Shown piece by piece: positions 1-7,967 of a stretch of DNA of 64,000 nucleotides. How positions within the stretch are numbered: position 1 is the stretch's first letter; each line of letters begins with the position of its first letter. Under the pieces are notes generated by a model. It had not been told where the DNA came from, ran no database searches, and worked only from the letters and a program-made list of their open reading frames with translations. Source of the stretch: Catellatospora sichuanensis (GTDB taxonomy: Bacteria > Actinomycetota > Actinomycetes > Mycobacteriales > Micromonosporaceae). The position numbers were made by a program, and so were the translations under genes. The stretch lies in assembly GCF_007483665.1 (NCBI RefSeq), contig NZ_ML660183.1, positions 62,001-126,000 on the forward strand. The letters are read 5' to 3'.

Positions 1-883
1 CGAACTCGCTATCCCTGCCGGGGGTGCCTTTGTCGGTCGCCGTCTCGGTCAGCAGCCGTACGACCTCGGATGCGGGCAGGTTGGGGTACTTGGAGCGGAT
101 AAGCGCGGCAGTGCCCGCAACGAGCGCTGTTGCGTTCGAGGTTCCTGTAGCCACCACGCGCTGGCCATCACGGTAAGCGGTGCTGATCATGTCTGACGGT
201 GCCGACAGCGCCAGCTCAGGACCGGTGACCGAGGTCGCGGAGTGTTCGCCCTTCTTGCCGACCCCGGCCACCGCGATCACTCCGGGGTAGGCGGCGGGGT
301 AGGCGACCCGCGACGAGCGGGGCGTGTTCCCGGCGCCCGCGACCACCACGATGTCTTTCGCGACGGCAGCCTGGACGGCCTGTTGCAGGACCAGGTCGTC
401 GGAGTCGTGGGCCGAAGAGATCGAGATGACCGGGATGTCGTGGTCGGCCGCCCAGGAGACAGCCTGCCCGATCGATGTGGCTGAGCTGCTGGTTCCGTTG
501 GACGCGCGGATGGACACGATCGTCGCGTCGGGTGCGACACCGCGGATCTGGCCATTTCCGGCGATGAGGCTGGCCATCGACGTCCCGTGGCCGTCGGTGT
601 CGGTCAGCCCGTCGCCGGGGCCTTCGCGGCTGAAGTCGGCGCCCGCGACGACCGAGCCTTTGAGGTCCGGGTGCCGGGCGTCGACGCCGGTGTCGATCAG
701 CGCGATTCTGACCCCGTCGCCGCGGCTGACCTTGTGCGCCACGTCCAGGTCGAGGAAGTCCACGTACCACTGGCCGTCGCTGATCCGGTCGGCCGCGCTT
801 GCCGGGGTTGCGGCGAGAGGCGCGGCGGCAGCCAGCAAGGCCGCCACCGCGGCGAGACCACGGCGGCGAAGGAGAGCGTTCAC
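1..883 (-). CDS. mycP: Type VII secretion mycosin-like subtilase (S8), 3' end cut by window
   Basis: Secreted subtilisin-family protease of the mycosin type, which sits outside the membrane and works with type VII (ESX) secretion. The 294 visible residues begin at a GTG with a Sec signal peptide (about 1-31, ending ASA). The catalytic triad is present: Asp64 in ALIDTGVD, His99 in DGHGTSMASLIAG and Ser249 in GTSNATALVAG. The C-terminal membrane anchor expected of mycosins would lie left of base 1. The GTG overlaps the stop of the upstream gene (GTGA), so the two are translationally coupled in one leftward operon with two secreted-type helical proteins. The family assignment is firm; the ESX role rests on those neighbours. 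Confidence 0.9.
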   Translation of the reverse strand, partial: MNALLRRRGLAAVAALLAAAAPLAATPASAADRISDGQWYVDFLDLDVAHKVSRGDGVRIALIDTGVDARHPDLKGSVVAGADFSREGPGDGLTDTDGHGTSMASLIAGNGQIRGVAPDATIVSIRASNGTSSSATSIGQAVSWAADHDIPVISISSAHDSDDLVLQQAVQAAVAKDIVVVAGAGNTPRSSRVAYPAAYPGVIAVAGVGKKGEHSATSVTGPELALSAPSDMISTAYRDGQRVVATGTSNATALVAGTAALIRSKYPNLPASEVVRLLTETATDKGTPGRDSEF

Positions 884-2145
884 GAGGGCTGGTCCGTTCG
901 TCGAGGCAGGGTCACGCTCAGGTCGTCGGTCCAAGGCGTCGCGACGTCGGCGAACCAGTCGACGAACGCCTGCTCGACCGCTGCGGTCTCTGGCGCTTGT
1001 TCTTGTGTAAGCGCAGGCGCCTGGACATCCCCGATGACTGGCGGAACGCCCTGGGCGACCTGCCACACGACGTCACCGGCTCGGCCCCCGCGCGAGCCTC
1101 GCTCGGGTCCCCCCGTCGGCGGCACCGCCATTCCGGCCATCGGCATCATCCCCGCCGCACCCCCGGCACCGGCACCCCGCTGAGCCGCGGCAGCCGCTGC
1201 CGCCGAGTTGGCGATGCTGGCCGGAACCGGCATCGGCGCGATCCAGCCGCCCCGGCCAACGCCTGGCCCCGGGAGCACGTAGGCACCGCCGGTGGGCGCG
1301 TATGCATTACCGGGCGGGACCGGAAGCACGGAGATCGGCGAACCGGGCACGGCCGGCACTGGCTGCGGCATTCCCTCGAGAACCGGACCGCCTGGCAGCA
1401 CCGGGTCGTATCCCGGCACCGGCGGTGGAGGCACGGCAGGCCTACCGGCAGCGACCATGCCCGGCTTGCCTCCTCCGATGGTCTTGACGGCGGGCGGCGG
1501 TGGCGGCGGTGGCGGTGGCGGTTCGACGATGTCCGATATCGAGTCCCGGAACTCGTACTCCGCAGGTATCACCACCCGCGTTCGGTACTGCTTCACGGCC
1601 TGCTCGGATTCGAGCATGACCTGCCGCGCCTGCGTATTCAGATCTGCCGCCGCGCTGTCCCACCGCTCCGGCAGCCAGTCGGTGGTGACGCTGTCCCACT
1701 CGGACTTCATGTTCCCGAGCTTTTCCTTTGCCGTGGCGAGCACGGACAGGATGCCGTCGAGGCTGCGTGCGGTTGCGGAGTGCGCGTACGCGTCCTCGCG
1801 CAGCGAGAAGACGAGGTCGTCGACGACCCTGAAGAACGCCTTGGCGGCGGGCGACCGCTCCGGGTCCCAGCCTGATGCCAGGCCCTCCCGGAGCCTGGCC
1901 AGTGAGTCGTGGTGTGCGGCGAGCAGCTGGCCGAGATTCTCCCAACCACGTGCCTGTGCCCAGGCCTGCTCACTTGCCTCGCCACGCACCGAGTCCCACA
2001 TCCGTGGGACGTCGTAGGCCGGCCAGTTGGTCTGGGCGGCCTCGAAGACGGGCTGCGGCGAGAAGGTCGTCTGGACGGGGCCGATGAACTCGCCTTTGAC
2101 GATGCTGGAGACCGTGGGAGGGACGGGAGTTACCTGGTCGGTCAT
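880..2145 (-). CDS. PPE/WXG-like helical protein with proline-rich tail, putative type VII substrate
   Basis: This 421-residue protein has a long predicted-helical N-terminal part (about 1-205) rich in Trp and Ala with WD and WDS motifs, then a run of ten prolines at about 209-218, then a Pro/Gly/Ala-rich low-complexity tail to the C-terminus. That layout matches PPE-like or long WXG100-type substrates of ESX systems. It overlaps its upstream neighbour by ATGA and the mycosin downstream by GTGA, so three genes form one leftward unit. No catalytic motif is visible. The role as a secreted substrate or structural partner is inferred from architecture and linkage. Confidence 0.65.
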   Translation of the reverse strand: MTDQVTPVPPTVSSIVKGEFIGPVQTTFSPQPVFEAAQTNWPAYDVPRMWDSVRGEASEQAWAQARGWENLGQLLAAHHDSLARLREGLASGWDPERSPAAKAFFRVVDDLVFSLREDAYAHSATARSLDGILSVLATAKEKLGNMKSEWDSVTTDWLPERWDSAAADLNTQARQVMLESEQAVKQYRTRVVIPAEYEFRDSISDIVEPPPPPPPPPPAVKTIGGGKPGMVAAGRPAVPPPPVPGYDPVLPGGPVLEGMPQPVPAVPGSPISVLPVPPGNAYAPTGGAYVLPGPGVGRGGWIAPMPVPASIANSAAAAAAAQRGAGAGGAAGMMPMAGMAVPPTGGPERGSRGGRAGDVVWQVAQGVPPVIGDVQAPALTQEQAPETAAVEQAFVDWFADVATPWTDDLSVTLPRRTDQPS

Positions 2146-2549
2146 TCGGCGAGCTGCCCGCGCGGGATCGGGTACACCTGTTCGGAAGCTTTGACGGCGT
2201 CCGAAAGCGTCTTTTCCACCGCCGCTATCTGCTCGGCTGTCGCCAGATCGGCATTGGTGTAGTTGGTGAGGATGTGGTTGACGGCCTTGATGAGGATGTC
2301 GGCGGCCTCGATCTGCTTCGCGGCGTTGTGCTGTGCTCGGGCCAGCGCCACCGTGACAGCCTTCCTCGCTGCCTGGGCTTCTCCGCCGATCGACTGGGAG
2401 CCGAAGGGGACTCCGGTCAGCGCCTCGCGAGTGGCACGCGCGACACCCGGCCGTAGGCCGAGCTCCGCATCGGACTTAAGACTATCGGCGAAGACCCTGA
2501 GCATGCCGAGGTCGACCGAGACCTCGGCTGGTTGCTGACTCCGTTCCAA
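2142..2549 (-). CDS. Small helical WXG100/PE-like protein, putative ESX partner
   Basis: A 135-residue, almost wholly helical protein beginning MERSQQPAEVSVDLG, with no membrane segment or signal peptide. Its size, helical content and position directly before a PPE-like gene suggest the small partner of an ESX substrate pair. A clear WXG motif is not seen, so it could instead be a PE-like or LXG-type protein. Its stop overlaps the next gene's start (ATGA). The 190 bases upstream hold the probable promoter of this three-gene block. Confidence 0.6.
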   Translation of the reverse strand: MERSQQPAEVSVDLGMLRVFADSLKSDAELGLRPGVARATREALTGVPFGSQSIGGEAQAARKAVTVALARAQHNAAKQIEAADILIKAVNHILTNYTNADLATAEQIAAVEKTLSDAVKASEQVYPIPRGQLAE

Positions 2550-2692
2550 AGCTGCCCTCCCCGCCGGCCTGGAATGACAGGGAGCGTACCGAACATCACT
2601 CGGTGTGTCGATCTTGCTTAATTAGGTCGACTAACTCACTACCCTTTGGTCCATAAGTGCATGGCGCGCTCCACACCGGATGCTTCGGCCGT

Positions 2693-2724
2693 GGGTGGGC
2701 AGGGCGCTGAAGCCCTGCCCACCC
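2693..2724 (-). terminator. Hairpin terminator after the leftward Cys-rich protein gene
   Basis: Perfect 13-bp inverted repeat (GGGTGGGCAGGGC, 6-base loop GCTGAA, then its complement) starting 14 bases past the stop codon at 2738. No U-run follows, as is common in Actinobacteria. It separates the leftward operon from the type VII block. Bases 2550-2692 hold no gene that I can support. Confidence 0.7.
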
Positions 2725-2737
2725 GACCAGCTACCGG

Positions 2738-4036
2738 CTACGCCTCGCCGTCCGCAGCAGGTCGCACTAGGGTGCCGAGCACGCGGACCGTGGTGGACTG
2801 CCGGATCGGCAGATCTGCCGAACCCTTCAGGAACGGGTTGATGTAGACCGGTCGGCGCAGCGCGCGGCCCCGCCCGTATGCCTGGTTGCGCCAGTGCCCC
2901 GAAGTCCACCACCTGTGGGTGCGCCCGCTACCCGTCCTCTCCGTGGCGGCGGAACCCGCCTCGGTCCGCGCAGTGCCCCGGATCCGGACCAGGCGAACAT
3001 CCGGTGCCGGGCGCCCAGCGCGCTGGTATGCCTTCCGGATCGGCGGGTCTACCTCTGCGGGCTCGGTTGCCGCCACTGACTCCTGGCCGATGAGCAGCCA
3101 CGTAGCGAGAAGTGCCGCGGCTGGATGGCCTGCGCCGACCGCGTCGGTGTAGCCGATTTCAGCTGCGTGCGTCGGTAGCAGCCAGCCCACAGCGTCTCGC
3201 AGGTGCTGCGCGGCTTCCTCAGAGTGCCCGTCTGTGCTAATCCCGCGGTACCGCACGATCAGCCAGCCGCCAGCCCTACTGCTCCAGCTGGCCGCGTTGA
3301 TGTCACCGACGGGCGTCGCCCAGACGAGCAGACCGTGCTGGGATGGCGCGAGCTCCGGCACGGCTGCCGCGTCGGGCAGCACTGCTGCCGCGTGCTCTGC
3401 CATTTGGCTGAACTGCGCATCCACGTAGTACAGCGGCCCCTGGTCCAGGGTGTCGGCGACGTCTCCCCCGGCGTCGACGAGTGCTGGGGCGCCGAGGACA
3501 TCCGGGCCGCGTAGCAGTCTTGCCAACCGGTCGCGAACCTTGGGCATCGCCCTCGCGGGAGGTGCCATAGCGGGCCATTCGCTCGTAGTAATGAGGATGC
3601 GGCCGGGCAGCAGGCTGTTGAGCACAGCACGCTGCAGGTGTCCGGTGACAGCCAGCCCGATGTCGCCGTGAGGCAAACCGCTGATGGCGGCCGCGCGGTC
3701 GAGGAGCTTCGCGGGCTTGGCTGCGGCCAGCCAGTGGGAGCAGGCCGCGCAGGCCGACCAGTCCGTGCCGTAGTGCTCAAGGCGTTGGACGTCACCGCTG
3801 ACCGCCACCGCGCTGATGGGGCTGGTGCGGTAGATGAACAGCAGCAGCGCTGTGCCCGAGCCGCAGAAGTCGCAGACTCGCCGCAGCTTGTCCAGCCGGT
3901 CTGCGGGCACCACGACAGGCCCGTGGTCGACCGGGCCGAGGACGAGCGGGTGCTCGTAGACGGCGATACCGTGCTCGTCGGCGTACCGGTTGAGCACATG
4001 GGCACAGATCTGGCAGCCGTACTCGCGCCTGTTCAT
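2738..4036 (-). CDS. Cys-rich protein with C-terminal GHWRNQAYG motif, plasmid/ICE type
   Basis: A 432-residue protein of unknown function. The N-terminus has metal-site-like Cys pairs (CQIC near 9, CDFCGS near 52, CAAC near 90). The C-terminus carries the block TSGHWRNQAYGRG...RPVYINPFLKG, which I recognise as a recurrent C-terminal motif of actinobacterial plasmid, phage and ICE proteins (seen as GHWRRQWYPS...PIWIAPHLKG). The start was chosen at the ATG overlapping the upstream diguanylate cyclase stop (ATGA), because the preceding 61 codons read as low-complexity shadow. A nucleic-acid or replication role is plausible but unproven. Confidence 0.7.
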   Translation of the reverse strand: MNRREYGCQICAHVLNRYADEHGIAVYEHPLVLGPVDHGPVVVPADRLDKLRRVCDFCGSGTALLLFIYRTSPISAVAVSGDVQRLEHYGTDWSACAACSHWLAAAKPAKLLDRAAAISGLPHGDIGLAVTGHLQRAVLNSLLPGRILITTSEWPAMAPPARAMPKVRDRLARLLRGPDVLGAPALVDAGGDVADTLDQGPLYYVDAQFSQMAEHAAAVLPDAAAVPELAPSQHGLLVWATPVGDINAASWSSRAGGWLIVRYRGISTDGHSEEAAQHLRDAVGWLLPTHAAEIGYTDAVGAGHPAAALLATWLLIGQESVAATEPAEVDPPIRKAYQRAGRPAPDVRLVRIRGTARTEAGSAATERTGSGRTHRWWTSGHWRNQAYGRGRALRRPVYINPFLKGSADLPIRQSTTVRVLGTLVRPAADGEA

Positions 4037-4710
4037 CGGGCGGCTCCCCCGTGCTCGCGACGGTCGCGGCGCCGCGGGCCGCGCCGGGCCGAGGCTTGGG
4101 GCATGGCCATGCCCGCCTCGTAGACGGCATACGGCCGGTCGGACTGCTTGGCCCGGTAGAGAGCAATGTCGGCGCGGCGGAGCAGGGTGTCGAGGGTTTC
4201 GGACGGCGCGCCCGTGCACGCCCCGGCGCTGGCAGAGGGGACGAGTTTCACCACCACGTCTTCGACGGCGATGCTGACGGGGAGGCCGGTGATGGCGATG
4301 ATGGCGTCGACGGCGCGCTGAATGTCGCTCCGGATGGGCAGCAGAACGGCGAACTCGTCACCGGATTGGCGGGCGGCTACCCCGCCGTACAGGTGCGCGG
4401 CCTCACCGAGGCTGTCGGCGATCTCGATCAGGAGGTCGTCGCCGGCCTGGTGGCCGTACGTGTCGTTGACGGACTTGAAGTCGTCGAGGTCGAGCAGCAC
4501 CAGGATGAGCTGCTGCTGCTCCCGCTGCCACATGGCGTGTGCGGCGGTAAGACCGGCCCGGCTGAGCAGCCCGGTGAGCGGGTCATGGTTGATCTGCCGG
4601 ACCGCGTCGGCGAGCTGCCTGCGCAACCGGCGGATGGGAGGCACGCCGGCGAGCCTGCCGAGTGCGAGCGCCGCCACGAAAGTGGCGATCATGGAGATGA
4701 GCTCGGACAC
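4033..4710 (-). CDS. Membrane-linked GGDEF-domain protein (putative diguanylate cyclase)
   Basis: A 225-residue protein that would make cyclic di-GMP from two GTP. One N-terminal hydrophobic segment (ISMIATFVAALALG) is followed by a single GGDEF domain: NHDPLTGLLSRAG, LLDLDDFKSVNDTYGHQAGDDLL and RQSGDEFAVLLP. The signature reads SGDEF instead of GGDEF; SGDEF variants can be active. No sensor or EAL domain is present. The GTG start has an AGAGG site upstream. It is the first gene of a two-gene operon, with its stop overlapping the next start. A c-di-GMP enzyme as cargo or regulator on a conjugative element is unusual but not unknown. Confidence 0.85.
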   Translation of the reverse strand: MSELISMIATFVAALALGRLAGVPPIRRLRRQLADAVRQINHDPLTGLLSRAGLTAAHAMWQREQQQLILVLLDLDDFKSVNDTYGHQAGDDLLIEIADSLGEAAHLYGGVAARQSGDEFAVLLPIRSDIQRAVDAIIAITGLPVSIAVEDVVVKLVPSASAGACTGAPSETLDTLLRRADIALYRAKQSDRPYAVYEAGMAMPQASARRGPRRRDRREHGGAAR

Positions 4711-4781
4711 TGGAGTCCTCTCTTCACGAGAGAACCCGGGACGCCACGTTTCCTAGGCGATGCGTCCCGGGTCCTGAATGT

Positions 4782-4809
4782 CGACAGCCCGCCGAGTGGC
4801 GGGCTGTCG
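4782..4809. terminator. Bidirectional hairpin terminator
   Basis: Perfect 12-bp stem (CGACAGCCCGCC) with a 4-base loop, 45 bases beyond the stop of the leftward gene at 4854. A second inverted repeat, CCCGGGACGC, lies beside it (4735-4744 and 4762-4771), between this terminator and the GTG of the GGDEF gene, where it could act as an operator. Confidence 0.7.
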
Positions 4810-4853
4810 CGTTGTGTAATGCGGAGGGATCGTGGTGCGGTCTTGATGGCCCG

Positions 4854-5162
4854 TCAGTCGATGCTTGGCCGGAGCGTGATCACCCGGTCTTCGGCGTGGA
4901 GCCAGATCCGCGGGCTCTGGAGGCGGTCGATCTGAGCGCGCATACCGCGGCGGACCTCGTCGGTGAGGTCGACGCTGACGTAGCCGGCCGTCCACGGCGG
5001 CCGGATGTCGACCTGGACCGGCAGACCGGTGATGGTGGCGGTAAAGGTGCACGGCCAGCCCCAGGGGCGAAGGTTCGCGTAGGCGTCGGTGGCCGGATCC
5101 AGCAGGGTGAGGAGGCTGTCGAGGTCGCGGCGGTCAAAGATGCCGTCGAAGATGTTCAGCAT
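4854..5162 (-). CDS. Hypothetical protein, last gene of leftward Cys-rich operon
   Basis: A 102-residue protein starting MLNIFDGIFDRRDLDSLLTL, soluble, with no recognised motif. The start is the ATG that overlaps the upstream gene's stop (ATGA); the reading frame stays open further upstream but reads as Arg-rich shadow. It ends 45 bases before a strong terminator. Function unknown; tight coupling with the two Cys-rich genes before it suggests a shared role. Confidence 0.6.
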   Translation of the reverse strand: MLNIFDGIFDRRDLDSLLTLLDPATDAYANLRPWGWPCTFTATITGLPVQVDIRPPWTAGYVSVDLTDEVRRGMRAQIDRLQSPRIWLHAEDRVITLRPSID

Positions 5163-5443
5163 CAGCACCCGGCACCCCCGCGAACGAATGCGTACGGATC
5201 GAGGGGTCCGTGCGCTCCTTGGGTGCAGGCCCAGCGGGAGTAGCGCGCTTCGAACAGGTAGGTTCCGGCGTGCGGTGACTTGTACAGCGTGTCGTCGCTG
5301 CCGTGGAGCATGGGTGCCTGTTCGGCGCGCAACCGCCGGTCGGCCTGGTAGGTGGCGCATGCCTGGCAGGACGGGCCTTCATGTCCCGGCTCGAAGTCGT
5401 TGATCTGCCGCACGGCGAACGGCAGTTCCCAGGGCTGTCTCAT
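5162..5443 (-). CDS. Small Cys-containing hypothetical protein
   Basis: A 93-residue protein starting MRQPWELPFAVRQINDFEP, with Cys residues in a CQACATYQADRRLRAE segment. Both ends overlap neighbours by ATGA, so it is translationally coupled on each side. The start is chosen at that overlap; the longer open frame upstream is Arg/Pro-rich shadow. No family recognised. Confidence 0.6.
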   Translation of the reverse strand: MRQPWELPFAVRQINDFEPGHEGPSCQACATYQADRRLRAEQAPMLHGSDDTLYKSPHAGTYLFEARYSRWACTQGAHGPLDPYAFVRGGAGC

Positions 5444-6054
5444 CGGGGTGTCTCGCTTTCGCTGGGGTCGATGGAGCAGTCGGGGCGCTGCTCGCCGCCT
5501 TGTCGCGGGTTGTCGCCGATGCGGCGCACGCGCAGGATCTGCTCTGGCAGCACCATCGCGGCGAGCAACTTGGTGCGCGGGTGGGTGTAGACGCGGTAAC
5601 CGCTGGCCCAGACGAGCTGCCATGGCTCGGCGGCGGACCCTGCCCGCGTGTCAGTGGGATCGCCGTGGGAACTGACGCCGAGGTCGGCCAACTGTCCGGC
5701 GAGCGAGGTCGCCCGGTAGTGGATCATGCGACCGGCCAGCATCGGGCAGGCGGTGGCGGCGTAGGCGGCGCACACTGGATGCATGGCGGGCTCGTGGCTG
5801 GTCAGCGACCGTAGGTCGCTGTCTCGCATGGCGAAGACCAGGCGGGTGTCCAGCGTGGTTCCGCAGGTCTGGCAGAGCTTTTCGTTCATTGCCCGGTTGT
5901 GGCGGTCGAGGTCGACGGCACCGAAGCGGTAGCGGCCGTCCGGGGTGCGCCCGGTCGTCCACGGGGCGGCGAGTCCGCCGATGGTGGGCTGACCTGCGAG
6001 CTGGAGCGGTATATCGGGGATGGCGGGGCTGGGGTTGTTGCTGTGTGGTTCCAA
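5440..6054 (-). CDS. Cys-rich plasmid-type hypothetical protein with TTG start
   Basis: A 204-residue protein. The likely start is a TTG (LEPHSNNPS), because CAGGGAG lies 7 bases upstream and no ATG or GTG is as well placed; the longer open frame upstream reads as shadow. The middle carries CQTCGTTLDTRLVF and VCAAYAATACPML, matching the pattern of conserved zinc-site-like proteins on actinobacterial plasmids and prophages. The C-terminal part ends in a hydrophilic Asp/Ser-rich tail. Function unknown. It heads the tightly overlapping trio down to 4854. Confidence 0.6.
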   Translation of the reverse strand: MEPHSNNPSPAIPDIPLQLAGQPTIGGLAAPWTTGRTPDGRYRFGAVDLDRHNRAMNEKLCQTCGTTLDTRLVFAMRDSDLRSLTSHEPAMHPVCAAYAATACPMLAGRMIHYRATSLAGQLADLGVSSHGDPTDTRAGSAAEPWQLVWASGYRVYTHPRTKLLAAMVLPEQILRVRRIGDNPRQGGEQRPDCSIDPSESETPR

Positions 6055-6206
6055 CGGATTCTCCCTGGTGATGGGTGGGTGGAATCCGGGCACGGCTTTC
6101 GGCCGTGCCCGGAGGTGCGCGGTTAGCGCGGTCGGCCGGGCGACGGCTGATGGTGGTGCTGGCGATGGCTGCTGGGTGGCGGATGCCCGTGGGCGGCCCG
6201 CCGGGG

Positions 6207-6481
6207 TCACCGGCGGGGCGGGTGGGCGGTCTTGTCGGCGCGCAGGCGGCCGATCAGGTCGTCGGGGATGACGGCGTACGGTTCGACGGCGATCAGGACT
6301 TCTGCGGGGTCGAGGATCTGGGCGCCAATGCCGAGCCGGACGGTGTCCGGTTCATCGGGGTTGATCGAGGGGTCCCAGGCGAAGTCAATGACGGTGGCGA
6401 GGAAGCTGTTGTGGGGTTCCAGCCGACCTGGATGGTGTAGCGCTCGCAGCCGGGTTTCGGGGTGAGGGAGTACAGGCTCAT
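6207..6481 (-). pseudogene. Frameshifted small plasmid-type protein gene
   Basis: The reading frame begins MSLYSLTPKPGCERYTIQVGWNP and then loses sense, while the -1 frame continues NSFLATVIDFAWDPSINPDEPDTV to a stop at 6207. Adding one C to the C-run at 6413-6416 joins the halves as VGWNPHNSFLATVIDFAWDP, which resembles a conserved short protein family of actinobacterial mobile elements (VGWD..LGTFFAQVID). The repaired product would be about 91 residues. Either a true single-base deletion or a homopolymer sequencing error explains it. A start with weak ribosome-binding sequence is at 6481. Confidence 0.65.
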
Positions 6482-6504
6482 CGGGATGCCTTTCGGCGCG
6501 TGGG

Positions 6505-6753
6505 TTAGGGCAGGTGCACGACGTGGGTCGTGCCGTCTGGGGCCAGGACGTGCAGGGTGCCGTTGGGTTGCGCAAGGGTGAGCAGGGTTGCGGCCAGGCG
6601 CAGGGCGGCGTTGATGGCGTCGGTGCGGTTGGTGCGGGATGCGGCGACGAGCATGTCCAGGGCGGCGACTGCGCGGCCGGTGGCGTTGAAGGTGATGCGG
6701 GTCGGGCCGCTGTCGGCGGTGTCGTGCGGCGATTCGGTGTCGGGTGTGGTCAT
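6505..6753 (-). CDS. Ribbon-helix-helix-like small protein with DGTTH tail
   Basis: An 82-residue protein with a good Shine-Dalgarno (AGGAG, 5 bases before ATG). Residues about 17-60 (TRITFNATGRAVAALDML through TNRTDAINAALRLAATLL) have the length, strand-helix-helix pattern and NRTDAIN turn of CopG/ribbon-helix-helix DNA-binding proteins. The tail GTLHVLAPDGTTHVVHLP is very like residues about 301-320 of the three-HTH protein at 20749, which suggests a shared small domain. A role as an element-encoded repressor or partition-type regulator is inferred. Confidence 0.65.
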   Translation of the reverse strand: MTTPDTESPHDTADSGPTRITFNATGRAVAALDMLVAASRTNRTDAINAALRLAATLLTLAQPNGTLHVLAPDGTTHVVHLP

Positions 6754-6826
6754 GGCAGCTCCTGCGTGGGAGAAGGAGGCGCGCGTCCGTCGCCGGATCG
6801 CGCGCCTTCGGGCGGACGGGTAGGGG

Positions 6827-7282
6827 TTACTTGGTGAGCCCGCGCAGGGTGAGATGGGCTTCCTTGAGGTGCCCGGCGCAGACCTCACCGCTGGCGCCGG
6901 CGGCGCAGAGGCTGTCGATGACGGTCTTGACCGCCGCGGCGGGCAGGTCGGCCAGGCCGGTGAAGGTGCGCTTGTCGCAGTGTTCGGCGAGCTTCTGGAT
7001 GGTCTGGGTCAGGTGGGCGTGCAGCAGGTTCAGGCCGTGCAGCAGCCGGGCCAGCTCGACCAGGGTGTGACGCCGGGCGTTGTAGGTGATCTCATCGTTG
7101 AGGTGCTCGGCGGCGAGCAGGGCCATGTAGGTAGCTGCGGCCGTCTGCGCCGGGCTGAACTCGCCCTCGTCGCTGAGCAGGTGCGGGGAGCTGATTGCAG
7201 ACTCGACCGTGTCCATCTGCGCCACCTTGGAAAGCGCACCGAAGTAGTCGCCGTCTGTCAGGTACCAGGCCGGTTTGAGCAT
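6827..7282 (-). CDS. Hypothetical helical protein, first gene of leftward operon
   Basis: A 151-residue protein starting MLKPAWYLTDGDYFGALS, with a GGAGGG site 5 bases upstream. It is mainly helical with His-rich and Leu-rich stretches (LVELARLLHGLNLLHAHLTQT) and three Cys near the C-terminus. No known domain is recognised. It is the promoter-proximal gene of the leftward operon and faces the 685-base control region with repeat arrays, so it may be among the first products made from that region. Confidence 0.6.
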   Translation of the reverse strand: MLKPAWYLTDGDYFGALSKVAQMDTVESAISSPHLLSDEGEFSPAQTAAATYMALLAAEHLNDEITYNARRHTLVELARLLHGLNLLHAHLTQTIQKLAEHCDKRTFTGLADLPAAAVKTVIDSLCAAGASGEVCAGHLKEAHLTLRGLTK

Positions 7283-7306
7283 GTCGCCCTCCAGGGGACA
7301 GCAAGA

Positions 7307-7332
7307 AGGCGGCCACCGAGTGGTGACCGCCT
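7307..7332. promoter_or_regulatory. Leader hairpin just upstream of the 7282 gene
   Basis: An 11-bp stem (AGGCGGCCACC against GGTGACCGCCT, one G-T type mismatch) with a 4-base loop, lying 14 bases upstream of the ribosome-binding site of the leftward gene. Its place in the likely 5' leader suggests an attenuator or RNA-stability element rather than a terminator of another gene. Confidence 0.4.
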
Positions 7333-7527
7333 GAAGGGATGGGGATACCGCGCCCCGGTCGCGTACGCCAGGGACGTGGGCTTTATGGGTGCCGGATCTG
7401 GGGCTGGCGAAGGCGGCCGACCGTAGGCGGTGGGCAAGGTGCCGTCGCGCGAGGCGTCAGATCGGGGGGCACATAAGAAATAAGGGGAACCTCCAGGCTA
7501 TGCGCGCCGGAGGTGGGATGAGCGGTG

Positions 7528-7590
7528 CTGTCAGATTCGCTCGTCTGGCAGAACCTGTCAGACCCGCCCGGCGGACGGTTCTGTCAGGTT
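7528..7590. promoter_or_regulatory. Cluster of TGTCAG boxes including the 16-bp element-wide motif
   Basis: Four TGTCAG/TGGCAG boxes in about 60 bases, including TGGCAGAACCTGTCAG at 7546-7561. The same 16-mer or a close variant recurs at 9460, 9533, 10525 (inverted) and 18171, always in or beside a control region of this element. The probable role is an operator for the leftward operon starting at 7282. Confidence 0.6.
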
Positions 7591-7600
7591 CGGCGGTGAT

Positions 7601-7854
7601 GCGGGACCCGGCCGTGCCGGTCGCCGCCAGCAGCGGGACAGGTCCCGCTTCACGGCTGACGGAGCGGGACCTCGAGCGGGACTGTCCCGCCGCGCGGTGA
7701 CGGCGGGTCCCGCCGCCGGGCGGTGGAGTCCCGCACCCGGACCGGCGGTGCGGTACCCGATGCGGGACCGCCGCCGCCGGATCGCTGCCACGCCGTGCGG
7801 CAGCGGGACCTCACCGCCCGGCGGTCCCTCATGGAAGCGAAGCGGTGGCGGGAC
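7601..7854. repeat. Array of 11 GCGGGAC/GTCCCGC boxes (iteron or operator-like)
   Basis: GCGGGAC occurs at 7601, 7633, 7664, 7676, 7762, 7803 and 7848, and its complement GTCCCGC at 7642, 7684, 7707 and 7728. Two pairs form tight palindromes (GCGGGACAGGTCCCGC and GCGGGACTGTCCCGC). The 685-base gap 7283-7967 has no supportable gene. Such density of one 7-mer suggests replication iterons or binding sites for an element-encoded protein. A further palindrome, GTTCAGGATTCCTGAAC, lies at 7939-7955 just past the methyltransferase stop. Confidence 0.6.
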
Positions 7855-7967
7855 AGGGCTGAGCTGCCCACATCCCGCCACCCTGCCCGCAGACGAGGCC
7901 AAGGACCCACTACCATCAAGCCCGTGACCTGCCCATATGTTCAGGATTCCTGAACTGGCGGTGAGAT

